64,000 bases of DNA from Epiperipatus broadwayi (GCA_028023455.1 JAQFVV010012446.1:6449501-6513500); one strand, 5' to 3'. Counted from the stretch's first letter, positions 46,948-59,084 are shown. A program made the numbers and translations. The notes: generated from the letters alone by a model not told the origin.

Positions 46948-47072
46948 ATTTATGCCACCTAGTGTAAGTTTTAGTAATCAATAGTTGTCAGATTGTAGCC
47001 CTTAATTAAGCATTAGAACCTGATATCTATTGATTACTAAAACTTACACTAGCTTGCGTAAATGTAATAAGA
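46948..47072. repeat. Family A-related short hairpin
   Basis: GCCACCTAGTGTAAGTTTTA with GTAATCAATAG is mirrored by CTATTGATTACTAAAACTTA with CACTAGCTTGC; the spacer holds TCAGATTGTAGCCC. It is the inner, shortened form of the variant at 43619. Confidence 0.7.
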
Positions 47073-47887
47073 ATTTTTTTTTATTTGTTTTAATGGAATT
47101 TTATAACTAATTTATGCTTTATCCATGAAATATTCATATTCTTTAAATATTAACATAATGAAGAGTTTGAAGCATTCGTTAATCTTGTATCTATTTTAAA
47201 TAAAGCCCAAACTTTTATTATTTGAAATGAATAAAAGATTTTTCGAATTGTATATGTGTATATATTTGATGGATGTTATATGCAAATGTATCAATTTTAA
47301 AATATTTAGGCATGTATTTTAGTTGAACAATTTTATATTATCTTTTATCTACTAATTCCTAACTATTCAAGATTGTGGAGTGTTTTCATCTAGAGGGTTC
47401 CATGAGAGGATTGGAACATAGATTTTTTTTTATTTTCAATAAAAATGTATATATTTTACTAAAATTAATGTATGAACTTAGTATCTGCACCTACTAAATA
47501 TAAATTTAAATTTTCTTATATTAACAACAGAATTAAATTTAAGTCAATACATTTTTTCATAAATTATCAAAAAAGGATTTTTTCTTTTTTTTTTTTGCAA
47601 TTAGACACATACTCATATTTAAAAGAAATGCAATTATTTAAAATTGCTCACATACTCACAAATGGCTAGATTATATTTAAAAAGGAAAAAAAAAATTTGG
47701 AAAAGTTAATTGTAAATTAGTTAACTCTCTTTCTTTGTGTATATATATATACATACATACATGAAAACAGCCAGCACTTAAACAATATCAATAACAATCA
47801 TCAAGCTCTATCTGTTGTCAAGGCAACTTCTTTAAACAAAATAGATGTGGAAATCCAAAAAAGTTAAAGTTGGAATCCACTTTTATA

Positions 47888-48520
47888 TATGGTCTCATGT
47901 CATCATTATCAATCCAGTGTAGGATGAAGGTCTCTCCAAGTTCAATCCATCTTGTCCGATCTTTAGCTCCTCTTCTCCACATCACTCCTGCACACTTTCT
48001 TATTTCATCCATCCATCTCACATGTGATCTCTTTCTGGGTCTTTTACAATCCCTTGGAATCCAGTTTAAGATTTCAATTCTCCATCTATTATCATTTCTT
48101 CTAGCATTATGTCCAGCCCAACTCCACTTCAGTCTTTTAATTTTTTCAATAAGGTCAGTAACACCTTTTTGTTCTCTTACCCATATATTGCATTTTCGAT
48201 CTCTTCTTGTTACTCCCAACATGCATCTCTCCATACTTCTTTGAGTTGTCTGAAGTCTCTGTATTGCTCTTCTATTAAGTGTCCAACTGGTAAAACACAT
48301 TTATTAAAAACCTTCCTTTTCAAACACAGAGGCATATTTCCTTTTAGTATCAAGTTATTTCTACCAAAAGCACTCCAAGCATCTGCATTAATAATCTGAC
48401 CAAGGTATTTGTAACTGTTAACTTCTTCTAATTCATCATATTTAATCTTTATTTTCATATTTTGAGAAAATCCATTAATCATTACTTTAGTCTTTTTAAC
48501 ATTTGTCTTTATCTCATATA
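47888..48520 (-). pseudogene. RTE-like LINE reverse transcriptase C-terminus (best copy, frameshifted)
   Basis: On the minus strand, 48482-48290 reads through IKYDELEEVNSYKYLGQIIN, the 'Y-L-G' strand and start of the thumb. A short deletion near 48285 shifts the frame. From about 48290 to 47870 it continues TLNRRAIQRLQTTQRSMERC, then GVTDLIEKIKRLKWSWAGH and W-(x)n-RPRKR-(x)-HVRWMDEI-RK, ending RWIELGE...LHWID. This 'K-W-x-W-A-G-H...R-W...R-x-R-W' tail is typical of RTE-like elements. It ends in an unreadable 3' region at 47900. 5' truncated, inactive, antisense to VPS13. Confidence 0.85.
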
Positions 48521-49950
48521 TTTACATATATAAATAGGGATTTTTATTTAATTAAAAAAAGGTACTGGAACTCACTTCTTGTCAAACTTTTTTACTAAAG
48601 AAAATTATATTCAAATATTATTTAAATGAAATATAAAGCAGCTTTTTCAATGCTATGAAGCAAATAAAAAAATTAAACAAAATTTATCATAATTTTTTTA
48701 TTTTAGACATGTCAAATCTAAAGCAAAAATCTTTTTTTTTTGATCCAATGACCAGCAATCAGACCAATCATTTTGAGTTCGGCATTGCATCTCAAGATCC
48801 ACTGGAGATGATTTAGGAATATCAACTTGCACCAATATTTCCATATTTTCCTTTGTCATTTTGGACTTTTTATTAGTGGGATCGATGGTTGAGAAGTAGC
48901 TGGAAATGGTTTTCATTTTTAAATTTGGGGTAAACTTTTACACTAAAAAATAACGTCAAATTTACGTAAAAATAAAGAAATTAAATATTCCACACATTGT
49001 CAGTCCTACGCAGATGCATTCATTCACAAACGTCAGACTAATTGCTGTAATCAATCGTAGACCTCCAGTGACCAATGGAGATATGAACAAGTTTACTTCT
49101 CACTATGTGAGCATGCCAATTTCAAATTCATCCACATTTCTTCTGATTCATAAAACACCGTATTTTTTATTTGTTTGAATTATATAAATATGGATTGTAA
49201 TTATGTACGTGCGGTACCGTTTCATCTAATTACATTTGAAACGTTAAAAATACATTTAAAAAGGTGCGAGAAAACCATTCCACCGTGTTATTTGACAAAA
49301 AAAAAGCCCTGTGTAATTCTAATGATTTTAACAAGATGTAAATAAATCCCAATTTATCAAATATGTAACACTGATAATATAAACCTATTCATTAATCTAC
49401 TAACTCCAAAAACCTTACAATAATTTACAAGATAGATTTTCAGAGAATCATTTAAATAACCTTGCAGATAATACCACTTCCTAATATCAATGAATTTCAG
49501 ACTTGGTTGTGCCATAAGTAGGTGTACATATATTTATGTTAATGAGGTTTTGCATTAACTAAAGAAAAAGTTGTGTATTAAAAGGGCATCATTATTTATA
49601 TAGAAAATCGTGTTTGTTCATTTAATTAATCATCTAAAGAAAAATTATGTGTTTATTTTTTTAAAATGTCAATATTTTAAAAATATATAGATATAAATTA
49701 AAAACTATGATATGGAATGTAAAATATTAAATGAAATATAATAATTAATTGAATTATCTTGTGAAGGAGAGAATACAATTTAAATATTTATCAGGTGTAA
49801 AAATAAGGAAAAGTTTTTTATATATTTTGCATCTATGTGAATCATAGAGTGTGAATTAAATGTTAATGCGAATTTGGAAAATAAAATTTCAATTCTGCAT
49901 GAGTTTACACAGTGATGGATTAATTGTCTTTTTCAGAAAAGTTATTATTA

Positions 49951-50255
49951 ATAACTACTCTTTCTTATTGCATTGTCAAATGTATACCATATAATACTAA
50001 ATTGTCCAATCATTTTACTACTGTCACACAATGCTTTATTTACCACCCTTTCTTACTGTTTACAGTTTCGATTGCCCCAGCAATCTTCTTCAAAACTTTA
50101 TATCTCCTGTTACAATCAAATATGATTGTCACAGTTGAGGTTAGGAGATATAAAGTTCTGAAGAAGATTGCTGGGGCAATTGAAACTGTAAGAAAGGGTG
50201 GTAAATAAAGCATTGTGTAACAGTAGTAAAGTGATTGGACAATTTAGTATTATAT
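49951..50255 (-). mobile_element. Hairpin retroposon with 13-bp target duplication and CTGAAGA motifs
   Basis: The palindrome spans 49989-50255 (arms of about 115 bp: ACTAAATTGTCCAATCATTT on the left and its mirror at the right end). A 38-nt unpaired tail lies on the left (49951-49988). AAAGTTATTATTA flanks both sides exactly (49938-49950, 50256-50268). Each arm carries the CTGAAGA/GAAAC motif; the right arm reads CTGAAGAAGATTGCTGGGGC, then AATTGAAACTGTA. Confidence 0.85.
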
Positions 50256-52195
50256 AAAGTTATTATTACAATGTACAATTATAGTTTTAGTTAGAAGGAA
50301 TTAATCGATTTTGTAACAATCAAAAACCCCATGAAAGTTATTAATGCCCGAAAACCAAAACAATTCTTCATTAATTTTTACTTTTGAAGTTTTAAAGGAA
50401 GAAAGAGAGAGAAAAAAAACAATAAATATAAAGCAGCATATATGTACATATATTTTAATAGTAAATTCTAATTAAAAAAGACTTTATGAAATGAATGTTC
50501 GCATGCGTATATATGTATATTAATTTGGACTTTCAAAAGTAAATCATGAAAGTATTTAATAAGATATTCCATGCATTTCTTTTTATTTTGAGTTCAGCTA
50601 TGGTATAATTAAAAACACTGGAGCAGCCATCAGAACACACACCATGTGTTCAGGTTTCCGTTCCAGTTTTTAATTGATTCTGACTTAATTACATCATAAC
50701 CTAATTCAAAATGAAAAAAGTCCTCGGAGTAGCTCATTAAATAGTTTCAATGTTTATATGTATAAAATAAACAGTTACATTTCTGAATGTATATGGTACT
50801 AGAGATTTATTCTTTTGAAATAAAAGTTGCTACAAATAATTGTCTCACCTTCTAACCACAGTTTTCAATAATTTACATAATAAGAGAATTTATATATATA
50901 TATATATCAATGTTTTGAACATTTGAAAAAGAAAAGATTATTCAGTATTAGAATCTTTATAACTTTCATTTAAAATCCAAGACCAAAATCACTTTTTATA
51001 ATATTGAACACATTAGGGTTTAAATTTGCTAGTACAATATGTATTAAATAAATTGCTTCTATCAGTTTATGAGATTAATTGATCCCCCACCCCCCTCCTT
51101 TTTCAAAACGTATAACCAGTATTTTCCATAAGGGTTAAAATTAAAAAATTAATAATCATATGGTTATTTGGTATTTTGCTTAATTAATCACCTAACATTC
51201 GAATACTCCAATCAGTGGGCTTAAAACGATAATCACATTCCATTGACCGAACTGGAATTTTTTTTTTTGTCACTTAGTTTATTCTGCTGAGAATGATTCA
51301 GAACTCTTAGCTCCAAATCTCTCACATTGTTACTTTACATTGCTGCACATACTAGATTTAAAATATATTTTTGCACAAAATAACGTCATAATTAATTAAA
51401 AATAATTAAAAAGTTTTTTCTTTCTTATTATCTATGACGATATAAAATTTAAGTTTAGAGAAATGCTGTAATTTTGGAAAATATTTTGAAAAAGCTCTTA
51501 AACTTATACATATAACTGATGATTTTTAATGAGTTATGAAATTAATTTTACATTTTATCAAACAGGTAAAGTTAAGAATATAAACCTAATCACAGAACAA
51601 ACAAGTCTGAATATGTTATTAAAATAATTCACAAACCACATTCCCAAACAATCATTTAAATCTAGAAAATGACACCCGCCTTTTGTTACTTCAATGCCAG
51701 TCTATTGTGTCAGATAAAAAAATCATGATTGTCATTGGTATAACAGAAGACGGGCATTATTTACCAGTTTGTTTAAATGATTCTTTGGGAATCTATCTTG
51801 TGAATTATCTTACTAACGTATTTGGACTTATTTGTTTCACGAATAGGTTTGCATATATAACCTGTAATATTAAGAAAATCAAGTCATACATCACATGACT
51901 TAACTTATTAAGGGTTGTGCTACAAATGTAATATAATGAGCTTGCTAATAACTCTAAACAAGCTTTTTTGATTTTAAAATCTCTATCTAGAATTATTGCT
52001 ATCCCCAAACCGGTTTCGAACTGATGGCTCTCCTCAGTGAGGTGCTAGGATATTCTAACATGATCCAAAATATCTTTAGAAGAGTTCAAACTTTAGTCAA
52101 GCTTTTTAATTATATTCAGCTGTTAGTAATTGCACACAGGTTAGTATTTAACACATAGTTTTGAGTGATATATTTCTTTTCAGGTGTGTTGCTGG

Positions 52196-52345
52196 CCTGA
52201 CCAATGACAGTACTAGCACGGAAATTGAATCAGAGATCTTCAGATTCATGAATAGCCTAATTGGTTATAATAACCTTAAATTCAATTTTCATAAATTTAA
52301 AGAGTTCTGGTTCGATTCCCATGCTAGTACTGTCACTGGTCAGTA
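52196..52345. repeat. Inverted repeat with a B-box sequence
   Basis: GACCAATGACAGTACTAGCA at 52199 is mirrored by TGCTAGTACTGTCACTGGTC at 52322. GGTTCGATTCC, a perfect B-box consensus, lies at 52310-52320 just inside the right arm. No A box at tRNA distance and no cloverleaf, so it is not a tRNA gene. Confidence 0.6.
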
Positions 52346-54299
52346 TATCAATACTTGAAGAAGAGAATAATACCATTCTAAACATAGTGATATATACTAG
52401 TCTATGTTCTATTACTAACAGTTGAGTATATTTGAAAAGTTTAAATAAAGTTTGATTTTTTTCTGAAGACAGTATTAAATAATCGAATCATAATTGCAAC
52501 ACATAGTGTGTGTTTATATTCATGAACCAAATAAAGGAATTAAGTGAAGTAAGCAAAATTATTGGTGACACTATCAGAGAGACTGGTAGCCCAAATTTGG
52601 GTCATGATCTCAAGATTTGGAATAACTGATGTGTGCCTGTGTGTACGCGTGATTTGAATTCTGGGAAATAGTGAGAAGCAGTAAATGTGTAAAAATATGC
52701 ATGATTGTTTGTGGAATGTATTATTGCACTACTGCAGTCATAAGAAGCATGGATTTTGTCATGTTTGTAGAATATCGTTGCACTTTGTACTGGAAATGGT
52801 ATACGTTAATAATAAGTAGATGCATTTTAGATATTATTCTTAAAATTATATATTTTATCTATATATATATATATTATTGAATATTATAGTTTTTTTATAT
52901 ATAAAATATGTATTTAAAAGCATTATTTATTTCGTGTATGGATTTTCTTTTTTTTTTTTAGACAGCTTAACTGTTAACAAAATATCACAAGGAACCTGTA
53001 GGAATTCCAACCAGGAGATTAATTTGCTAAATGGTTTTATTACGTCCTTTAATTCTGCCCACTGTAGCCAAAGATTTGAAAGGCATTAAGTATAGGTTGT
53101 ATGGTTTGTGTCTGTCTGCGTCTATTTAAGTCAATGGCTGATAAATTCCATTTATGAAGTAAATGACTGCAACAACAATGAATTATTCGGAACTTATTGA
53201 CAAGATTCCAGTAACACATAGAAAATCAAATCCAGATGGCCTTTACTGTTGGATCTGTAGAGAAAAAAAATTGTTCAGAACCTCAAGAATTTTGCTTTAT
53301 TCTTTGATTGTAGGATTCTTAGGGATGAACATCCAAAGTGAGGATCTTGATTTGAGATGAGTCTTAGGTGACAAAACTATATCTTAAATTTTTGGGTACT
53401 CTGATCTAGTAAATAGTTCAAACTTCTGATATCTGATCAAGAAATATATGAAAGAGCACAATGCCGTCATAAGAGTAGATTTGAATGTTCCAGTAATATT
53501 TCACATGGTTATGTTTCATTGACTAACTAGTTGTTTAATGTGGACCCTTCCTCTACAAACAGGGGCTAAGAAAATTGTCTATAAAAACATTAATATAATT
53601 TTACAAGAAGTGAAATAATAACTAGAAATATTTTAAATAAAGGTATATTAAAAATTTTAACCAGTGAAATCGTTATCCACCGAAGTTGAGGATTTTCCCC
53701 TTAAAATCTCTCTTTTATTCTATATATATCCTAATTTCTTCCACATGTGGGATATGAAATTGCATTGTTTTTACATTTAGAAAAGTTATTTTTAATTAAG
53801 TTTATATATCTATTATCAAAAATATTGTACCTGTCACTGAGAAACACCTTAGAAATGGTATACATATATTTTTTTATAACCAAATATAACATGTTGAGTG
53901 TGTTCTACCAAAATGTTAACAATCTGTAAGTGTACCATGAGTTCTAAAAGGTTTAGAATCACTGAATTATTGAATAATTCACGATGCCATGTATATATTT
54001 TAATACAATTAATTCTTAAAATGTTAGTCGAAAACTATGCTTTCTCAAACTTAATAATGACTAGACATGTATACATGTGTGTGGGCATTTGCACACTTCA
54101 CTGAAGGTTGATTGATTGCAGACTTCATTGGAAATTTAAAGAAATCAACTTAGTTATATATTATTTTTGCAATAATTAGGGCTGCCATTATTCATTGTCG
54201 TACAACCATGTTATTGTTACCGAGTTAGTCTTGTTATTATTAATTTTTTCTTCTATTTGAATTATTTTCAAATTAGTAATGTTTTGAATTATTACTATC

Positions 54300-54905
54300 A
54301 GTACTATCAATTCATTTTTATATAATGTATATATCTATATTTGAACTCAGATTTTCAAGCTCCCTACAGTTATTCACTCCATTTTATACAACTTTTACAC
54401 ATAACCACATAAATGTGAAAAAAGATAAATAATCACCAGTATATGTATTTCATGCTGAACCAGCACTCATCAGTTGATCCAGATTATCATTCGCCATACA
54501 TGTATATAATCAGTGCTTGGTTTATATTAAGGTAGCAAATCTTCATACTTTAATGAACAGGCTTCAGTCTTCTCCAACTTTTCAGCCGTCCATATCATTG
54601 AACATCTAATGATGGAAATCTCAAGGCCCTTGTTAATGCCAATATTGTCCATTAAAATATGAAGATTTGCTATCTTAATATAAACTGAGCACTGATTATA
54701 TATATATGTGGGGTATGATGATCTGGGCCAAGTGATGCGTGCTGGTTCAGCATGGAATACGTATATTGGAGATCATTTATCTTTCTCACATGTATGTTGT
54801 AATGTGTATTGTTTGTATAAGGTGGAAGGGATAGCCGTAGGAAGCTTAAAAGTCTGAGTTCAAATCCATACTAAATTACATTAAGTTCAGTATAGACAAT
54901 ATATT
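54300..54905 (+). repeat. Family B foldback, complete with one-sided tail
   Basis: Left arm from TTGAACTCAGATTTTCAAGC (54340) and its mirror ending AGTCTGAGTTCAAATCC (54868). The centre carries CAAGGCCCTTGTTAATGCCA. A tail with CATTAAGTTCAGTATAGACA extends to the right only; the same tail is at 61388-61420. A possible short flanking repeat TATATATCT is too AT-rich to trust. Confidence 0.75.
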
Positions 54906-55084
54906 TGTATTTAAATATTATATATCTTAAAAAATATTGGAAAACAATCTAGTCTTCAACTCTTCTGCGCATCATTCACACTGTGTGACCACTCATCAAT
55001 GACCATTTTTTTATAAACATGCTGAGATGTGTATAAGTATTGCTTCAATTGTAAATAATTTTTTTAAATGATACATATTTCTTG

Positions 55085-55275
55085 GTCTATCATCGTTAAC
55101 CATTATCAATCCACTGCAGGATGAAGGTCTCACCAAGTTCAATCCATCTCTGATCTCTAGCCTCTCTTCTCCACATCATCCCGGCACACTTTTTTTTATT
55201 TAATCCATCCATCTCACATATGGTCTTTTTCTGGGTTTTTTACAAACTTTTGGAATCCAGTTTATGCGTTTGAAA
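55085..55275 (-). mobile_element. RTE-like LINE, 3' fragment
   Basis: ATCGTTAACCATTATCAATC, CACTGCAGGATGAAGGTCTC, then TTTCTGGG and TGGAATCCAGTTTATG match the 3' ends at 442, 12512, 42300 and 47888. It is the fifth antisense copy in the window. Confidence 0.8.
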
Positions 55276-58012
55276 GAGCAATACTTATATAGCCAGCATC
55301 TCATAATCACAATGCTTCTGAGGTTTTATACTGAAATCTTATCCTTGAAGCTAAGTATAGAATAAACAAATGATAATTCTTCCTATTTTTTTAGTGACCA
55401 TTTCAGAAGAACAAGGTTGTGCAACTTAGCTATACACCTCTTCCACCCTGTCAGCTTGAGACCAAAGCCGGAAATTGAAGATATAAATTAAAGATAAAGA
55501 TATGCTTGAGATGGCATAAAAGACCACCAAGATAAGAATTGAATAAACAAAATTTATTTACAACAAAATAAATAACAGAATGAACAAAAATTAATAGTAA
55601 TAACAGTGATAAGAATAAAAAAATAATTAAATTATTTACCTCGTTTTCTATAATTATTAAACTTTTATTAAAATGATTGTTAATTATTAAAGAAATAAAA
55701 CATTATACCTAAAGTTTATGATTGGTTGTATGCGGTAAATAAAAATATATCCATGATTAATTTTCCTCATCTTTTCATTCTCCGCACACATCTCTTTACT
55801 TTCATTATATAGCAATCCAAATTCTATCTATATTATGAGCAGATCATCTTCTACCAAAGATTGACTAACCTAACTATAATGTACACGATTATGCTGTGAT
55901 TTAAATCTCTGGGCTGTATAGAATAGTGGAAGGGCTTTCTTCTTTACCACACAAATTCTCAAATATTTTTTGCTCTTCTATAATATTTTTTTGTCCGTGA
56001 ATTTAATTATTAAATGCAAATGATTGCAGATTGGATGGATATATTTGATTGCAGCAATAGTTGTTTCAGGAAATGGAATAGATAAAAACGAACAACGCAG
56101 ATTTGCACCTGATAGGAAATGTAAAAAAATAGGCTCCGCACATATTAACAAGAATTTTTTCAAAGATTTGGTCCTCTGGAAAATGTTAGTAAAGAATGTC
56201 AGCATTTTGCAGAAATGGAAGTATCCGAATTCTGCATCATCAGTTAAAAGTTAATTGGAACCATAGAGGTTTAAAATAATTAAATTTGAAATTGATAGTT
56301 CTCAAAACAAAAAAAAAAAAAAATGAAGAAAGTGAGCCTGAAAAACACAGATCAAAAGAGTAAAATTAAAAAAATCAAAAGTTGATTTTAAAGCAATACT
56401 AATAAAGTCAAACCTATGAAGTATTTTTCAAAACATGTTTACTTACGCAGTGACTGAAAAGTCAATTCTGATTTTATGCTAAATTAAGATATGTTATTTT
56501 AAATCAGTCGCATCAATTTTTATGTTTTCATTGTGATTTTCATTCAAATAATTTACTCATTATGTTTTCATTCTGTATGTGAACATGAATAAATTTTACC
56601 AAAAAAATTTGGAGAAATGCAACTTTTATTCACTTATGGCTATTGATCTGAGTAATTTTAAAAACACACATTAAGAAGAAGTACTTGATAAGAAAAAGTT
56701 GCAATCTTATGAACAATGTTCTAAAAATTTTATTTCTACATCGAATTTAAGTATCCGTTAATTCATTAATATTTATTCCATGACATAAGGTGTGGATGAT
56801 GCCAAATCTTAGTCTACCTGTTTCTAATTCTCATGAGGACATCGCCACCCAAAATGATGATGATTAGGATATTTGCCTGATTTCATAGGTTTCAATTTGC
56901 CACAGACAATAATTTTATACTTAATTTTCATATGCCATAGATGTTACTTTATATCACTTACATTACGTACAAATCTTCTGATTCAAACACATATTTTGCA
57001 TCAACAACAGTAAGAATCTTACTCTATTGTATAATCTTACATATGATTCCTAGCTTTTAGCATTTCGGCTATTCTTTTGTCTCGCCAATGGTTAGCTTTA
57101 AATCTTTTTTACATTGTAATGAAAAATTATGCAATTATAAATGTGATAAAATCCATTTACTCAAGAACATACAAATATAGGATATGATAGAAAACAAATT
57201 GTGTACACATTGAATAAGTTTAATTGTAAACTTATAAAATTAACATAATTAAAAGAAATTAAAAATGGATATCTGTACCATTTTTAAAAAATGTTCAATC
57301 CAAATTTATTAAAAAAGTATTTAGCGGTAAATACAATGTTTCATTTTATGATCTTCCAAATAAAAACCGATTGATTAATAATTCTAAAAATACTATTATT
57401 AAAATGAAAAAATATATATATTGAATTATATGTGGGTGCAAAAACTCATATATTAGGGAATCGAGATGTTCTTTAGAAAAAAGACTAAAGAACACCAACT
57501 ATTATACATTTATGCAACAAATGCCAAGAATAATCAGTCCAATACAGCTTTGGTTTTCTTTGACCCTGAAAAACCTTGCAATTTTAGTTTTACTTTTAGT
57601 ATAAATCATACAAGAATATTTAATGAAAAAAGGCACCATAAAAAACGAAAAATTAAAAAGACAATCTTTACAAACCAATTTAAAGTTTGTATAATAAATA
57701 GATAATCTGCTAATATCAATATACACAGTTTTTTTTTTGTTTACGTTACTTCAATTGATAATGATTATAGCATAATCGAAAGTACAATTTAAAATTTACA
57801 TACAGTATATTTAACAACTTAGTATTTTATGTACACACACAGATACATATACATTTGCATGTACACACACACTATATCACTTTGCACAAACTGGTTATTA
57901 CATTTTTTAAATAAATAAATGTGTTCGTTTTTAAACATTTTAAACACAATTTTACAATATGCTCGTGATCATTTGATATAATTACTTTTTACAATTTTTA
58001 ATTTTTATATAG

Positions 58013-58104
58013 AATGATGGAGCGATCTGAAGCAAACGTAGATGCTCGTACTTCGAATATGATTGATTTTACATTTTTGCAAGAGGTTTCTGGTGATAAA
58101 TTTA
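58013..58104 (+). CDS. VPS13C: VPS13A/C-type lipid-transfer protein, last exon in window
   Basis: Acceptor TTTTTATATAG, strong donor TTTA/GTAAGT, 92 nt. Its first base completes Arg from the exon 17 kb upstream, and one base is left for the next exon, which is outside the window. It encodes MMERSEANVDARTSNMIDFT, FLQEVSGDKF. The order 'R-M-(x)-(D/E)-(K/R)... then ...M-(I/V)-D-(x)-(T)-(Y/F)-x-Q' follows the LDD-R module end in VPS13A/C proteins, so no exon seems to be missing between. The ATGATG at its start is internal to the protein. Confidence 0.88.
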
Positions 58105-58149
58105 GTAAGTATAATTTTGTTGTGATAGTGGTACTTACATATTGTGTAT

Positions 58150-58196
58150 GTTACAATTCTGAAGAAAAACGTTGGACAGTTGAAACTGTCAACTAT
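58150..58196 (+). repeat. CTGAAGA-stem-GAAAC motif
   Basis: ATTCTGAAGAAAAACGTTGG, then ACAGTTGAAACTGTCAAC. It has the CTGAAGA and GAAACTGTC boxes, with a weaker inner stem than the copies at 33366 and 50153. It lies 50 bases downstream of the exon's donor and is the only isolated copy on the + strand. Confidence 0.4.
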
Positions 58197-58303
58197 TTTT
58201 TAGAAATTTAGATGTAATAAAATTTTGTGTTTGCATAATGTAAAGTTCATAGAAGAGTATGCTAATATTGTTTGTTACATAAATATAATTATTGTTTGTA
58301 AAT

Positions 58304-58569
58304 AAGTCAATTATTTTATATAGCGTGATATTTTTTATAAACTATAATATTTAAACAGCATTAAACTGTTGCACATGTGCTTTGGATTTTAAATATAAAA
58401 TGAATGGATACTAACACTTCAACCACATGATAAAGTCTTTGGAAAAGATAGAATGGCCATTCTGATAGCTGTTTTCCAAAGACTATCATGTGGTTGAAGT
58501 GTTAGTATCCATTCATTTTATATTTAAAATCCAAAGTGCATGTGCAACAGTTTAATGCTGTTTAAATAT
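58304..58569 (-). mobile_element. Hairpin retroposon with 20-bp target duplication
   Basis: Arms 58344-58446 and 58472-58572 differ at about four positions over 100 and enclose a 25-bp loop. TATAATTATTGTTTGTAAAT occurs exactly at 58284-58303 and 58570-58589. A 40-nt unpaired tail lies on the left; on the minus strand it reads CACGCTATATAAAATAATTG, related to the tail of the element at 19285 (GCGCTAGATAAAATATTTG). Confidence 0.85.
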
Positions 58570-58853
58570 TATAATTATTGTTTGTAAATTTTTTTTTTTT
58601 TGCTTGCTACAATTCCTTCTCCATCTTGAAATATATGCTCAATCCAATTCTTTCTCGTAATTTTCTCAATAAAATAATATTTTTCTTTTTTACACAAGAC
58701 TTCAGTATTGCTGATCTCATCTTTGCCACCCACCATTCCAATTTTTTATTAGATCTTCAACTTTAATGCCCTGATATTTTTTCCAGTCTAAACAAAATGT
58801 TTAACAACTATTATTATTTTTTTAAATGTACTTTCAATAGACCATAAATAATG

Positions 58854-59084
58854 GAGATTTTACTTCATTAACTATTTATAACTCTATAATTGTGCTTTAC
58901 GCACATCTAATGAAGCTACATAGTGTAGTAATTAATCATCTGAGCGCTTTCAGGAAGTCTAAATTCCCATAATCATAGCTCGATACGAGCTATGATTATG
59001 GAAACTTAGACTTTCTGAAAGAGCTCAGATGATTAATTACTACACTATGTAGCTTTCTTACATGTGCTTAAAGCACAATTATAG
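58854..59084 (-). mobile_element. Hairpin repeat with imperfect 18-bp target duplication
   Basis: Arms 58883-58981 and 58987-59084 differ at about nine of 98 positions and are separated by only five bases. AATAGACCATAAATAATG (58836-58853) and AATAGACCATAAAATAATG (59085-59103) flank it, differing by one A. A 29-nt unpaired segment sits on the left only. Confidence 0.8.

Larger units (their letters stand above)
41025..58012 (+). other. VPS13 intron 9 (17 kb)
   Basis: GTAAAA to ATTTTTATATAG, the largest intron in view. It holds mariner copy 4, three RTE fragments, family A copies and variants (43619, 44565, 46948), palindromes (49951, 52196), a family B foldback (54300) and many AT runs. Open frames at 45615-45892, 53163-53360, 56024-56254 and 57466-57705 show no homology I recognise, and joining them would not fit the phases. 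The segments 42600-43560, 45900-46940, 50280-51870 and 55300-58000 show nothing definable. Confidence 0.7.

Noticed and set aside
53163-53360. Frame containing NPDGLYCWICREKKLF, reminiscent of a zinc-binding motif
   Set aside because: Only one C-x-x-C pair, no partner ligands, no splice context; treated as chance or an unidentifiable remnant.
56024-56254. 76-codon frame after a TTGCAG acceptor-like site
   Set aside because: No homology to VPS13 or anything else I know; the opposite strand has an equally long frame.
58014-58211. Reading the exon at 58013 as a stand-alone small protein through the donor
   Set aside because: GTAAGT at 58105 is a strong donor, and the sequence after it is a repeat motif.
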